From the NCBI RefSeq assembly GCF_001940245.1, contig NZ_MJIG01000004.1, positions 620,001 to 684,000 on the forward strand: 64,000 nt of DNA. The letters are read 5' to 3'. The DNA comes from Anaerostipes sp. 992a. GTDB lineage: Bacteria > Bacillota > Clostridia > Lachnospirales > Lachnospiraceae. The position numbers and the translations under genes are program-made. The notes beneath the pieces are model-generated. The model was not told the DNA's origin and searched no databases. It saw only the letters and a list, made by a program, of their open reading frames with translations. Positions 17,655 to 26,873 of the stretch are shown piece after piece. Within the stretch, counting starts at the first letter, position 1. Each line of letters begins with the position of its first letter.

Positions 17655-18362
17655 CTACATACCTCCACAGTACACACCTGGTGCACAGCACATATTGCAT
17701 GCCATATTTAACAAACAAAGCTTGCAACAGAAGTCGTTCATCTCCGTCATTGGATTCCCATATTGTCTTCCTCTGCCCATATACTGTTCGCTTCCACTGC
17801 TCAACTGTTGATAGAACTGAGCATAAGTCGCATTACCTGGTTCTCTTTCCATGGCGGTTCGAATATGACTCATAGCAGTGGCACGGTTGCCAGAATATGC
17901 ATTGGCAATAGCACTTAAATAATACCATTGACCATTTCGAAGCTGTGGTCCAATCTCATTTAACACCTGTAAAGCGGCCTGATATTGCCCCATCTGAATA
18001 TACATGATCGCAGACTGCATATAACGATTGCTGGACTGACCACCCTGGTAGGTCTCCCACTGGGACTGGCCACTTCTCTGATATCCACGGTTGCCATAAG
18101 CACCCTGCTGACCATAGCCACTATAAGGATTGCCCTGTCCATAGCTTCCTTGTCCATAGGCACTTCCATAACCGCCTTTGTCTTTATTCATGATCATCTG
18201 ATAGGCGGACTGAATCTCTTTAAACTTCTCCTCTGCCTGTGCCTTATTGGGATTATTAATATTCGCATCCGGATGATACTTCCGGCTCAGTTTACGATAT
18301 GCTTTCTTTACTTCATCATCGGTTGCCGTCTGTGGCAATCCAAGTACTTTATATGGATCCAT
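17655..18362 (-). CDS. J-domain protein with cysteine-rich tail
   Basis: A 235-residue co-chaperone. The J-domain occupies about residues 1-62 with the essential HPD (KYHPDAN). A Gly/Tyr/Gln-rich linker (about 65-105) is followed by a helical TPR-like region (about 110-200). The last 25 residues hold seven Cys (CCKLC, ACNMCC, VYC), which may bind metal. It lacks the CxxCxGxG zinc repeats of full DnaJ. It lies 12 bp after the DnaK-like gene and should stimulate that ATPase. Confidence 0.88.
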   Translation of the reverse strand: MDPYKVLGLPQTATDDEVKKAYRKLSRKYHPDANINNPNKAQAEEKFKEIQSAYQMIMNKDKGGYGSAYGQGSYGQGNPYSGYGQQGAYGNRGYQRSGQSQWETYQGGQSSNRYMQSAIMYIQMGQYQAALQVLNEIGPQLRNGQWYYLSAIANAYSGNRATAMSHIRTAMEREPGNATYAQFYQQLSSGSEQYMGRGRQYGNPMTEMNDFCCKLCLLNMACNMCCAPGVYCGGM

Positions 18363-18374
18363 CTTACTTCCTCT

Positions 18375-20138
18375 TTACATTCGATGGAACAGATCTGTAG
18401 CGGTCTGTTCCAGCTGCTCTTTGGCCACTCTGATTTCTTCTGCCTGCTCTTTGGTAATTGTCTCTGGTTTTGTCTTTGCTACCAGCTTACGCAATCTATT
18501 CATATCTGATTTTATCGCAGAACGCTGCCCGCGGTCAATTTCTTTTTTATGTTCTCGCAATAATCGGTCCGTTCGATTCACCAAATTCTCTGATTCAAAC
18601 CGAAGATCCAGCCATTCTTTATGCTCTGCATCTTCATTTTCATACATAGCGGCATCTGCTCTTGCCCGTTCAATTTCTTCTTCAGACATGTTGTTGCTGG
18701 AGGTAATGGTAATCTCCTGTTCCTTTCCAGTTCCAAGATCCTTGGCTGATACCTTTACGATTCCATTCACGTCAATGTCAAAGGTTACCTCAATCTGGGG
18801 AACTCCTGCCATAGCACGCTTAATTCCTTTTAATCGGAAATTTCCTAATAATTTATTGTCTCTGGCAAACTGCCGCTCGCCCTGATAAACCTTAATATCC
18901 ACAGAAGTCTGGAAATTAGCAGCTGTAGTAAAGACTTTACTCTGTCTCGTTGGAATTGTGCTGTTTCTTTCAATAATACGGTTACATACACCGCCCACAG
19001 TTTCAATGGATAAAGATAATGGCGTCACATCCATTAAAATCAACTCTGCGGCTGCACTTCCTGAAGATACATTACCACCTAGCTTTCCACCCTGAATAGC
19101 CGCTCCCATGGCAACACATTCATCCGGATTCATGGTTTTGGAAGGTTCGATTCCCGTCAGATGACGGACCTTTGTCTGTACCGCTGGAATTCTGGTAGAT
19201 CCGCCCACCAATAATACCTTGCTCAATTCCCTTGCAGTAATTCCCGCATCGTTTAGTGCCATCTGTACCGGACCTGCTGTTCGGTCCACCAGATCATAGG
19301 TCAATCGGTCAAAAATCTCTCTCGTTATCATCATATCCAGATGCTTTGGTCCACTTTTATCCACAATGATGAATGGCAAATTCACATGAACACTCTGGGC
19401 AAAGGATAACTCCTTCTTCACACGTTCTGCTTCTTCCTTTACCCGTTGCATTGCTGTCATATCTTTCGATAAATTCACGCCTTCTGTCTTTCGAAATTCT
19501 TCCACGATATAATCAGACAACTTTTTATCAAAATCATCTCCACCTAAGCGATTGTCCCCGGCAGTTGCGAGAACTTCGATCAGTCCATCTCCAATCTCGA
19601 TAATGGATACGTCAAAAGTTCCTCCACCAAGGTCATACACTAAAATCTTCTGAGGCTGTCCATGATCAAGACCATAGGCCAACGCTGCTGCGGTCGGTTC
19701 ATTGATAATTCTTTTTACTTCCAATCCGGCGATTCTGCCTGCATCCTTGGTTGCCTGTCGCTGGGCATCATTAAAATAAGCCGGTACCGTGATGACTGCC
19801 TCTGTAATCGGCTCTCCAATATAGCTTTCCGCATCTTTACGAAGCTTCTGCAGGATCATAGCAGAAATCTCCTGTGGAGAATAGTATTTCCCATTTAACT
19901 TCCGCTTCTTATCTGTTCCCATGTCTCGTTTGATAGATAAGATGGTCTCCCGGGCATTGACGGCAGCCTGTCGCTTTGCTGTCTCACCTACCAGCCGTTC
20001 GCCACGGTTACTATAGGCCACAACAGAAGGTGTCGTACGGTTTCCTTCGGTATTCACCACCACAATAGGCTGATCTCCCTCCATCACTGCCACACAGCTA
20101 TTCGTTGTACCCAAATCAATTCCAATCACTTTACTCAT
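18375..20138 (-). CDS. DnaK-family Hsp70 chaperone, accessory copy
   Basis: A 587-residue Hsp70. Nucleotide-binding signatures are [27 protein letters not shown] and LVGGSTRIP; the substrate-binding part includes [14 protein letters not shown]. It is somewhat shorter than typical bacterial DnaK; the lid is brief and lacks the usual low-complexity tail. No grpE or hrcA is adjacent and I see no CIRCE element upstream. With its J partner it looks like an additional chaperone pair and not the main heat-shock operon, although the main copy cannot be seen from here. Confidence 0.88.
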   Translation of the reverse strand: MSKVIGIDLGTTNSCVAVMEGDQPIVVVNTEGNRTTPSVVAYSNRGERLVGETAKRQAAVNARETILSIKRDMGTDKKRKLNGKYYSPQEISAMILQKLRKDAESYIGEPITEAVITVPAYFNDAQRQATKDAGRIAGLEVKRIINEPTAAALAYGLDHGQPQKILVYDLGGGTFDVSIIEIGDGLIEVLATAGDNRLGGDDFDKKLSDYIVEEFRKTEGVNLSKDMTAMQRVKEEAERVKKELSFAQSVHVNLPFIIVDKSGPKHLDMMITREIFDRLTYDLVDRTAGPVQMALNDAGITARELSKVLLVGGSTRIPAVQTKVRHLTGIEPSKTMNPDECVAMGAAIQGGKLGGNVSSGSAAAELILMDVTPLSLSIETVGGVCNRIIERNSTIPTRQSKVFTTAANFQTSVDIKVYQGERQFARDNKLLGNFRLKGIKRAMAGVPQIEVTFDIDVNGIVKVSAKDLGTGKEQEITITSSNNMSEEEIERARADAAMYENEDAEHKEWLDLRFESENLVNRTDRLLREHKKEIDRGQRSAIKSDMNRLRKLVAKTKPETITKEQAEEIRVAKEQLEQTATDLFHRM

Positions 20139-20248
20139 ATCGTTCCTCCATTTGTGGATCTGTATTCAAAATCTCATAGATATTACTTTACCACAAATCC
20201 ATAAATCATAGATTAACTGGCAATAAAATATGATAAAAAAAGGATAAA

Positions 20249-20285
20249 ACTGTCACCTAACTAAAATTCCAGCTAGCGTGACAGC
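20249..20285 (-). terminator. Terminator of the dehydratase operon
   Basis: GCTGTCAC and GTGACAGT pair on the minus strand around an inner CTAG-containing stem, followed by TTTATCC and a later T run. It lies just after the stop codon of the papain-fold gene. Confidence 0.75.
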
Positions 20286-20290
20286 TTTCT

Positions 20291-20956
20291 TTATAAGATC
20301 ATATCTGCCAAATTGGCACATAATCCTGATATATTTCGATATAAAAGTACACCCATAATCACGGCACTTGCCTTCCATGCCGCAATCCGTTCTGGTTTTT
20401 CAAAAAACTCAGATTCTGGATCTTGTTCAAACTCCCGATATTCCAGAAGATTTCCACTGTAACACTCATATTCTCCCAGTATATTCACAATTTCTTCCGG
20501 ATGATAGGACCAGGTTGGCTTCTCAAGCTCAATTCCCGCCTCCAGAAGCATATTCATAACAAATTCAATACACGTATAGGCCTTATACGTTTCAAAGCCC
20601 TTGAATACTGGAAAGGTTAATGCAGAAAATAAATTATAGTGGTATTCCTCATCCTGCATGATTCGCTCAATGTCCTGACAAATCTGAAGATATTGTTCCC
20701 CCGTAACAGGAACCTTGTAAATCTTAATCTTCACATCCTCATACTGACATAGGGTGAAACGGCTGGCATTCTCCTTTACCAGCCCGGCTACCACCGGTAC
20801 ATGGTTTTGATACCTAGCAAACGCATAGATTTCCTCCAAATCTTCATCTAAGGAAATGGATGCATGGTTATACTCAATTCCCATGGTCTTGCGAATCAAC
20901 TTTGCAAACTTGGATGGTGTTCTGGATATTACAATATATATATAGTTCTGTTTCAT
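20291..20956 (-). CDS. Permuted NlpC/P60 (YiiX/YebB-like) papain-fold protein
   Basis: A 221-residue protein resembling circularly permuted NlpC/P60 hydrolases. A His lies in the N-terminal part (YNHASISLDE, about residue 31) and a candidate catalytic Cys in AYTCIEFVMNML (about residue 131), the order expected for the permuted fold. No signal peptide is seen. It follows the dehydratase genes by only 8 bp with a weak ribosome site, so it is probably cotranscribed, though a metabolic link is not obvious. Substrate unknown; amide or thioester hydrolysis is possible. Confidence 0.7.
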   Translation of the reverse strand: MKQNYIYIVISRTPSKFAKLIRKTMGIEYNHASISLDEDLEEIYAFARYQNHVPVVAGLVKENASRFTLCQYEDVKIKIYKVPVTGEQYLQICQDIERIMQDEEYHYNLFSALTFPVFKGFETYKAYTCIEFVMNMLLEAGIELEKPTWSYHPEEIVNILGEYECYSGNLLEYREFEQDPESEFFEKPERIAAWKASAVIMGVLLYRNISGLCANLADMIL

Positions 20957-20964
20957 ATCACATA

Positions 20965-22212
20965 TTATAATTCTGGTACTGTAATTTCCCCTGTAATCGC
21001 AGATGCAGCAGCACTTGCCGGAGAACCAAGATAAATCTCTACTTTGTTGGTTCCCATACGTCCAAGGAAGTTACGGTTGTTGGTTGCTAATACCCGTTCC
21101 CCATCGGATAGGATTCCGCCTGCACGTCCACAGCATAAACCACATCCCGGCTGGGTTACAATGGCTCCTGCTTCTACTAATGTCTTCATGTAGCCTGCTT
21201 TGATGGCATCGCGATAAATCTGGCGGCTCGCTGGAGTTACGATCAATTTCACAAAGTCGGCAACTTTCTTACCTTCTAAGATCTTAGCTGCAATGGCAAG
21301 GTCTTCCAAACGTCCGTTGGTACAAGAACCGATAAATACCTGATCTAATTTGGTACCTGCCACTTCTGCCACAGATTTGATACTGTCAACCTGAGAAGGA
21401 CATGCAACCACAGGTTCAAAGTCAGAAGCATCGTATTCCATTACACGACAATAGTTTGCATCTTCATCTCCATAAATCCAATCGATATCTTCCAGAGGAA
21501 CGCCGGAGAATTCTGCTGTCTTTGTATCTGGTGCAAAGATTGCCGCCTTAGCGCCTGCTTCTACTGACATATTAGAGATGGTCAGTCTAGAAGCCACAGA
21601 CATATTCTCAAAGGCAGAGCCGTGGAATTCCAGTGCTTTATAAGTTGCTCCATCTGCTCTTAAATCCCCAATCAAACGTAAGATCACATCTTTGGAAGTA
21701 ACATTCGCTGGAAGCTCTCCATTGACTACAATCTTAATAGTTTCAGGAACACGAATCCACATCTCCCCTGTACCTAAGATTGCTGCCATTTCCGTATAGC
21801 CGATTCCAGATGAGAAGCAGCCCACGCCACCGTACGTAATCGTATGAGAATCTGTACCAAATACGATGTTTCCAGGCTGTGCATAACCCATCTCGGGCAT
21901 CAGCTGATGACAGATTCCGTCATTTCTATGTACATGAGTCAGACCATATTCCTTCACAAATGCATCCCCGATCTTAAAATGCCGGATGTCCTCTACCGCA
22001 CTTGCTGGTACTAAATGGTCATAGATCAATACAACTTTATCCGGATCCCAGATTTTTGTAAATCCCATTTCTTTAAATTTCTCTGCTACAAATGGAATGA
22101 AAATGTCATGAATCATAACACGGTCCACATTCACCGTTACGATCTGACCTGGAGCTACCTTATCTGCCCCAATATTTCTCATAATAATTTTTTCAATTAA
22201 TGTATTTCCCAT
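20965..22212 (-). CDS. Isopropylmalate dehydratase-type large subunit, copy 2
   Basis: A 415-residue aconitase-superfamily large subunit with [4Fe-4S] ligand motifs IGSCTNGR and PGCGLCCG, and the GTDSHTITYGGVG signature. It isomerises or hydrates a 2- or 3-hydroxyacid with the small subunit encoded upstream. The sequence differs much from copy 1, so it need not be LeuC. Relatives act on 3-isopropylmalate, citramalate/methylmalate or 2,3-dimethylmalate. Start is set by AGGAGGATTGGACC. Confidence 0.85.
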   Translation of the reverse strand: MGNTLIEKIIMRNIGADKVAPGQIVTVNVDRVMIHDIFIPFVAEKFKEMGFTKIWDPDKVVLIYDHLVPASAVEDIRHFKIGDAFVKEYGLTHVHRNDGICHQLMPEMGYAQPGNIVFGTDSHTITYGGVGCFSSGIGYTEMAAILGTGEMWIRVPETIKIVVNGELPANVTSKDVILRLIGDLRADGATYKALEFHGSAFENMSVASRLTISNMSVEAGAKAAIFAPDTKTAEFSGVPLEDIDWIYGDEDANYCRVMEYDASDFEPVVACPSQVDSIKSVAEVAGTKLDQVFIGSCTNGRLEDLAIAAKILEGKKVADFVKLIVTPASRQIYRDAIKAGYMKTLVEAGAIVTQPGCGLCCGRAGGILSDGERVLATNNRNFLGRMGTNKVEIYLGSPASAAASAITGEITVPEL

Positions 22213-22224
22213 GGTCCAATCCTC

Positions 22225-22716
22225 CTATTTTACGTTATTGCGCTTTTGCATTGCCTTTACCAATCCGCCGGCATTGATAATGTCCATTAGATTGTCTGGC
22301 AAAGAGTGGATCGGATATTCCACGCCATTATGTTCAATCTTTTCTCCTAAGGTTACAGTAAGTTCATCGCCTTCCTTTACTGCATCCTGAATCTGATCAT
22401 TTTCAATAAGCAGTAATCCATTGTTGATGGAATTACGGAAGAAAATACGTGCATAGGATTTTGCAATTACACAGCTGACCTTTAACGCTTTGATAATTTC
22501 TGGTGCCTGTTCTCTGGAAGAACCGCAGCCAAAATTCTTACCTGCTACGATAATATCGCCCTCTTTCATCTGTGCGGCAAGCTCTGGGCGAAGTGGTGAA
22601 AATCCGTATGGCTTCATATCTTCTACGGTCGGCATTGCCAAATATTCTGTTGGAATGATAATATCTGTATCGATGTCATCTCCAAGCACCCATACTTTTC
22701 CTGTAAATTTTTCCAT
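22225..22716 (-). CDS. Isopropylmalate dehydratase-type small subunit, copy 2
   Basis: A 163-residue swivelling-domain subunit with the substrate-recognition loop DDIDTDIIIPTEYL and the conserved FGCGSSREQAPEIIKALK. It pairs with the adjacent large subunit (12 bp gap). The frame is open to 22761, but AAGGAGGAGACAGAT precedes the ATG at 22716. It begins 13 bp after the copy 1 large-subunit gene. Confidence 0.88.
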   Translation of the reverse strand: MEKFTGKVWVLGDDIDTDIIIPTEYLAMPTVEDMKPYGFSPLRPELAAQMKEGDIIVAGKNFGCGSSREQAPEIIKALKVSCVIAKSYARIFFRNSINNGLLLIENDQIQDAVKEGDELTVTLGEKIEHNGVEYPIHSLPDNLMDIINAGGLVKAMQKRNNVK

Positions 22717-22729
22717 ATCTGTCTCCTCC

Positions 22730-23968
22730 TTACGCCTGAATATATCCTGTAATCGCTGCACGAGTCACTGTTTCGGCAGATCCTAAATATACCTTTGAGC
22801 TTGGATGTCCTGCACGCCCTTTGAAATTACGGGTTCCAGTAGAAATCAAAACTTCATTCTCTCCGATGACCCCCTGGCAGCTTCCCCAGCACACACTACA
22901 GTTGGCATTCATCACCATTGCCCCTGCTTCCATCAGGATATCAATGATTCCTTCCTCCAATGCCTGTAAATAAACTGCATTAGAAGCTGGTGCTACGATA
23001 AAACGTACATCCTCGCATACCTTTTTGCCTTTTAATAATTTGGCAGCAATGCGCAGCTCATCAATACGGCCGTTGTTACAGGATCCTAAGAATGCCTGAT
23101 CGATCTTCACTGGCTCTAATTCCTCTAATGGAATCACATCGTCTACAAAATCTGGACGAGCCACGACTGGCTTAATCTGACTTAAATCATAATTGTATAC
23201 TTTTTCAAACACCGCATCTTCATCGCTGACGAACAGATTCTCTGCCTTTCTTCCATGCGCTTCCACATATTCTACCACCTTCTCATCCGGCTCAACGATA
23301 CCTGTCTTGGCACCTGCTTCCACTGCCAGATTACAAAGCACCAAACGGTCATTGATGCTCAAGTTATGAGCGCCTTCTCCAGCAAATTCCATGATCTTAT
23401 AGTTGGCTCCATTGGCTCCAATATCACCAATGATCGTTAAGATTAAGTCTCTTGGATATACTCCTTCTGGAAGCTTCCCTGTCAGATTAAAACGAATGGT
23501 TTCCGGTACCAGTACCCATGAATTTCCTGTTACCATGGCATATAAAAGGTCTGTACATCCAACCCCTGTACCAAATGCCCCTAAAGCGCCATAAGTACAA
23601 GTATGAGAATCCGCACCAAAGATCAGCTCTCCAGGGCATACAAAATCCTCTACCATGATCTGATGGCAGACACCCTTTCCTTCATATAATACAATGTCAT
23701 TTTCCTTTGCAAAATCACGCATCTTCTTATGTGCCTGTGCAGTTTTTGGATTTTCTGCAGGTACATTATGATCCATGATAAATACAATCTTATCCTTATC
23801 CGCAATCTTTGGATTCTTTAACTGATTGTTGTACATATCGATGGTCAAATGTGTAGTTCCGTCATTTGACATCAAACGATCCAAAGTTACGGTATGTATA
23901 TCGCCGGCTTTTACTTCAGAAACACCAGCTGCTCTTGCAATAATTTTCTCGCCAATTGTCATTCCCAT
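22730..23968 (-). CDS. leuC: Isopropylmalate dehydratase-type large subunit, copy 1
   Basis: A 412-residue large subunit with GADSHTCTYGALGAFGTGVG and iron-sulfur motifs LGSCNNGR and NCSVCWGSC. It fits the LeuC branch found in Clostridia and archaea and probably converts 2-isopropylmalate to 3-isopropylmalate in leucine synthesis. It follows its small subunit by 5 bp. Other leu genes are not in the window, so the leucine role is inferred. Confidence 0.83.
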   Translation of the reverse strand: MGMTIGEKIIARAAGVSEVKAGDIHTVTLDRLMSNDGTTHLTIDMYNNQLKNPKIADKDKIVFIMDHNVPAENPKTAQAHKKMRDFAKENDIVLYEGKGVCHQIMVEDFVCPGELIFGADSHTCTYGALGAFGTGVGCTDLLYAMVTGNSWVLVPETIRFNLTGKLPEGVYPRDLILTIIGDIGANGANYKIMEFAGEGAHNLSINDRLVLCNLAVEAGAKTGIVEPDEKVVEYVEAHGRKAENLFVSDEDAVFEKVYNYDLSQIKPVVARPDFVDDVIPLEELEPVKIDQAFLGSCNNGRIDELRIAAKLLKGKKVCEDVRFIVAPASNAVYLQALEEGIIDILMEAGAMVMNANCSVCWGSCQGVIGENEVLISTGTRNFKGRAGHPSSKVYLGSAETVTRAAITGYIQA

Positions 23969-23973
23969 TGCTT

Positions 23974-24456
23974 TTACACCTCACCATTATTTAAATAATT
24001 GATCAATCCACCTGTATTTAAAATTGTCTGCATCAGTTCCGGCAGTTTGGTACAAGTATATTCCTTTTCACCAAATGCAATACTTCCTGCCAGTAAATCC
24101 AATTCTACTTCGTCTAATTCATTCACATCATCATACAAATCCTTACAGATAATAACTGGAAGCCCTACATTAATGGCATTGCGATAAAAGATTCTTGCAA
24201 ATGATTTTGCAACAACAGCCTTAATCCCTAATGCCTTTAATACACTTGGTGCCTGCTCTCTGGAAGAACCACATCCAAAGTTCTCTCCCGCTACAATTAC
24301 ATCTCCAGCCTGTGCCTTTTTCGCAAAGTCAGGATCTAATGATTCAAATGTATAACCTTTCATCTCGTCAATATTTGGCAATAATAAATACTGAGACGCA
24401 ATAATCTGATCTGTGTCTACATCATTATGGAATTTCCATACACGGCTCTTGCTCAT
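23974..24456 (-). CDS. leuD: Isopropylmalate dehydratase-type small subunit, copy 1
   Basis: A 160-residue small subunit with NDVDTDQIIASQYLLL (substrate loop) and FGCGSSREQAPSVLKALG. It is the first gene of a five-gene operon ordered small-large-small-large-papain fold. TAGGAGG precedes the start. A promoter is visible 30-60 bases upstream. Confidence 0.85.
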   Translation of the reverse strand: MSKSRVWKFHNDVDTDQIIASQYLLLPNIDEMKGYTFESLDPDFAKKAQAGDVIVAGENFGCGSSREQAPSVLKALGIKAVVAKSFARIFYRNAINVGLPVIICKDLYDDVNELDEVELDLLAGSIAFGEKEYTCTKLPELMQTILNTGGLINYLNNGEV

Positions 24457-24488
24457 TACAATTTCCTCCTAAATTCTTTCTACCTTTT

Positions 24489-24517
24489 AGAATACCCTAA
24501 AATGCATAATATTTCAA
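24489..24517 (-). promoter_or_regulatory. Promoter of the double dehydratase operon
   Basis: TTGAAA (24512-24517) and TATTCT (24489-24494) are 17 bp apart on the minus strand. No T-box or long leader is present. Confidence 0.6.
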
Positions 24518-24544
24518 GAAAAAGGAATTTTATATCACCAAAAG

Positions 24545-24573
24545 AAAGGTGCCGCTTCACATGCGACACCTTT
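24545..24573 (-). terminator. Terminator of cotJABC
   Basis: AAAGGTGTCGC and GCGGCACCTTT pair on the minus strand, followed by CTTTTGG. It lies five bases after the cotJC stop. Confidence 0.8.
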
Positions 24574-24577
24574 TTCT

Positions 24578-25243
24578 CTATTTCATATGATTCTGTTTGC
24601 ATCCGCAATTTCCACTATTATGCTCTCCTTCTCGAGATGGCTGCCATGCCTTATCAAATGCAGGATTAAATGCATAAAAGTTCTTAGCATCCAGATGATC
24701 CTGAACCGTTCTCAAGGCCTCTCCAAATCTTTGAAAATGCACCAGTTCTCTCTGTCTTAAAAATCGAATTGGATCGATAATATCCGGATCATCGATCAGA
24801 CGTAAGATATTATCATAAGTAGTTCTTGCTTTCTGCTCTGCAGCCAGGTCTTCGGTCAGATCCGTAATCGGATCTCCTTTAGACTGGAAAAACTTAGAAG
24901 TGAATGCTTCCCCTCCTGCTGATTGTGGCCAAAGCCCCAGTGTATGATCTACATAATATTTGTCAAAGCCTGATTTCTTGATCTCTTCCACTGACAGATT
25001 TCTCGTCAGCTGATGCACAATGGCAGAGACAATTTCCATATGGGCCAGTTCTTCTGTCCCGATATCCGTGAGTACCCCGCACACCTCATGATATGGCATC
25101 GCGTAGCGCTGAGACAGATATCTCATAGAAGCCGCCAATTCTCCATCCGGTCCTCCAAACTGACTGATGATAACCTGTGCCATTTTGGGATCCGGATTCT
25201 TAATCTTGACTGGATATTGCAATCTTTTTTCATAATTCCACAT
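24578..25243 (-). CDS. cotJC: Spore coat protein CotJC (manganese catalase fold)
   Basis: A 221-residue ferritin-like protein matching CotJC, a Mn-catalase relative in the spore coat. Metal-ligand positions are seen in GPDGELAASMRYL, TDIGTEELAHMEIV, AAEQKARTTYD and RQRELVHFQRFGE. The C-terminus ends in a short Cys/His-rich tail (NCGCKQNHM). It is the last gene of cotJABC and shows that the organism can make endospores. Confidence 0.93.
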   Translation of the reverse strand: MWNYEKRLQYPVKIKNPDPKMAQVIISQFGGPDGELAASMRYLSQRYAMPYHEVCGVLTDIGTEELAHMEIVSAIVHQLTRNLSVEEIKKSGFDKYYVDHTLGLWPQSAGGEAFTSKFFQSKGDPITDLTEDLAAEQKARTTYDNILRLIDDPDIIDPIRFLRQRELVHFQRFGEALRTVQDHLDAKNFYAFNPAFDKAWQPSREGEHNSGNCGCKQNHMK

Positions 25244-25246
25244 ATC

Positions 25247-25510
25247 TTATCCCTCCCATTCCCATGGCCAATGCTGCGTCGCCCAGGTAAATTCGCTTCG
25301 GATCACAGCAGTATCAATGGTCAAAGGACCAAAGGCTGCTGCATACTCCTTCAACGCCTGATTTCTGGCTTTCTGATAATTATTAAAATATTCAATGGCT
25401 GCTTCATCTGTTGGATGAGTATCCAAATACAATTTTACATCATCTACCGCAAAACTTACCACATTAATATAATCCAACAATTCCTTTTTGCTATATCTCA
25501 TCGCCTGCAT
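25247..25510 (-). CDS. cotJB: Spore coat protein CotJB
   Basis: An 87-residue CotJB protein, recognised by VDDVKLYLDTHPTDEAAIEYFNNY (quoted here over the family's core) and its position between cotJA and cotJC. It overlaps cotJA by 13 bases. It joins the inner spore coat. Confidence 0.9.
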   Translation of the reverse strand: MQAMRYSKKELLDYINVVSFAVDDVKLYLDTHPTDEAAIEYFNNYQKARNQALKEYAAAFGPLTIDTAVIRSEFTWATQHWPWEWEG

Positions 25511-25689
25511 CCTCCCTTTCCTCCATGAAATGGAAAATCCAGATCCTGAAATATGGTTCCCTCCCGAAAGCCCTTTTCAGGACTATATAAATTGCCCCAT
25601 TGCTGCCATGGAACATATGCCATTGCCAGTGGAAGTCCTTCTAATGACATAGGCCGACGTCTCTTCGAATATCTCTGACAATCTTCCAA
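25498..25689 (-). CDS. cotJA: Spore coat-associated protein CotJA
   Basis: A 63-residue CotJA protein with the typical LAMAYVPWQQWGNLY core, followed by FREGTIFQDLDFPF. The start codon is TTG (25687-25689), supported by AAAGGAGAG seven bases upstream. It is needed for CotJC assembly in Bacillus. Confidence 0.88.
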   Translation of the reverse strand: MEDCQRYSKRRRPMSLEGLPLAMAYVPWQQWGNLYSPEKGFREGTIFQDLDFPFHGGKGGCRR

Positions 25690-25717
25690 TGTTTGCTCTC
25701 CTTTCTTATTCTATTAC

Positions 25718-25745
25718 AGTTTATGTCTGTAAGTTTAGAATGTGC
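25718..25745 (-). promoter_or_regulatory. Possible SigE-type promoter of cotJABC
   Basis: GCACATTC (25738-25745) and CATAAACT (25718-25725) are 12 bp apart on the minus strand and loosely resemble sporulation sigma-E boxes. The cotJ operon is SigE-dependent in Bacillus. No sigma-A promoter is obvious here. Confidence 0.35.
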
Positions 25746-25787
25746 GAAAAGGAAAGTGCTGATGCAAGGAAAGAAAAGGGAGGGTAT

Positions 25788-26837
25788 TTATTCTATCTTT
25801 CCTTCTTCTTTTAACTTTTTCATTAATGCATATGGAGCATTGGCAATAGCATCTAAAGTATCCCCTGCAACATGAGGCGTCAGAAGTACAGAATCCAATC
25901 TGAAAAATCTTTTCTCCAAAAAAGGTTCCTCAGGAAATACATCCAATGCTGCACCAGCGATTTTTTTCTCTGCTAACCGCTCATACAATGCATCATAATC
26001 CAAAATTCCCGCACGTGCCGTATTAATCAGATATGCCGACGGTTTCATTAGGGATAACAGCTCCCTGTCAATAATATTGCGCGTTTTTTCACACTCCCGT
26101 AGTTGCAAAGTAATGATATCCGCTTCCCGAAAAACCTGTTCCATAGACTTGGTATAGGTGATGCAACCATCCTTTCCTTCTTCCATATGGCTGCTGCATA
26201 CTAAAATCTGGCATCCAAAAACCTTTAACAGCTTTAGTAATTCCCGACTGATATTTCCCATTCCGATGATACCGACAGTCTGATCTGCTATACTCCTGCG
26301 AAAAATATCATTTTCATAATTCTTCGTCCATGTTCCTCCTTTCATTTTTCTATCGCTGACGGCGATATTCCTTGTAAGAGCAATCATCTGTCCGACTACA
26401 AATTCTGCTACTGCAGTTTTATTTCTGACAACTGTTTCTACCTGAATATGCCTCTTTGTACAATAATCCATGTCAATCTGTTCTGTTCCACTCCGGCAAG
26501 TCAGGATTACCTTTAACTCTTTTCCTTTTTCCAAGATCTCTTTACATAACGGTGCATAGCAATGAAAAATCAGATCAGCATCTTCAATGACATCCTCTAA
26601 GCCTTCTGCCCATGGCTCTGCTTCTGGACCATATCTTTCCACTCTTTGCTGCATCTTTGTATAAATATTCTTATCACGACTTCCCCAAAAGAGCTTTTTG
26701 ATATATTGAACTTTTAAATCTGATTCCCGTAAGGCTGCTTCCATGGTATCCGGAGATATAAACGCATCTCCAATGACAATGGCTTTCCACATTCTTTTTG
26801 TATCGATCAACACTTCTGTTTCACTTCCTTTTCCCAT
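25788..26837 (-). CDS. D-2-hydroxyacid dehydrogenase family protein
   Basis: An NAD(P)-dependent dehydrogenase of up to 349 residues. Rossmann motif GIIGMGNIS; catalytic Arg in NTARAG, acidic residue in DVFPEEPF and His in TPHVAGD. The start is uncertain. The ATG at 26837 abuts a terminator hairpin and has no ribosome site; a GTG at 26813 follows AAAGGAAG, and an ATG at 26792 is another option. It follows the AraD-like gene in the PTS operon and may reduce or oxidise a sugar-acid intermediate, but the substrate is unknown. Confidence 0.83.
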   Translation of the reverse strand: MGKGSETEVLIDTKRMWKAIVIGDAFISPDTMEAALRESDLKVQYIKKLFWGSRDKNIYTKMQQRVERYGPEAEPWAEGLEDVIEDADLIFHCYAPLCKEILEKGKELKVILTCRSGTEQIDMDYCTKRHIQVETVVRNKTAVAEFVVGQMIALTRNIAVSDRKMKGGTWTKNYENDIFRRSIADQTVGIIGMGNISRELLKLLKVFGCQILVCSSHMEEGKDGCITYTKSMEQVFREADIITLQLRECEKTRNIIDRELLSLMKPSAYLINTARAGILDYDALYERLAEKKIAGAALDVFPEEPFLEKRFFRLDSVLLTPHVAGDTLDAIANAPYALMKKLKEEGKIE

Positions 26838-26840
26838 AGC

Positions 26841-26868
26841 AAAGGGGCAGGATGACTCCCGCCCCTTT
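26841..26868 (-). terminator. Intra-operon terminator-like hairpin after the AraD-like gene
   Basis: AAAGGGGC and GCCCCTTT form a GC-rich 8-bp stem right after the epimerase stop. Only three T follow before GC, so termination may be partial and the dehydrogenase gene may still be read. Confidence 0.6.
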
Positions 26869-26873
26869 CATAT

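Noticed and set aside
20139-20248. A CIRCE/HrcA heat-shock operator before the DnaK-like gene
   Set aside because: The TTAGCACTC-N9-GAGTGCTAA pattern is absent.
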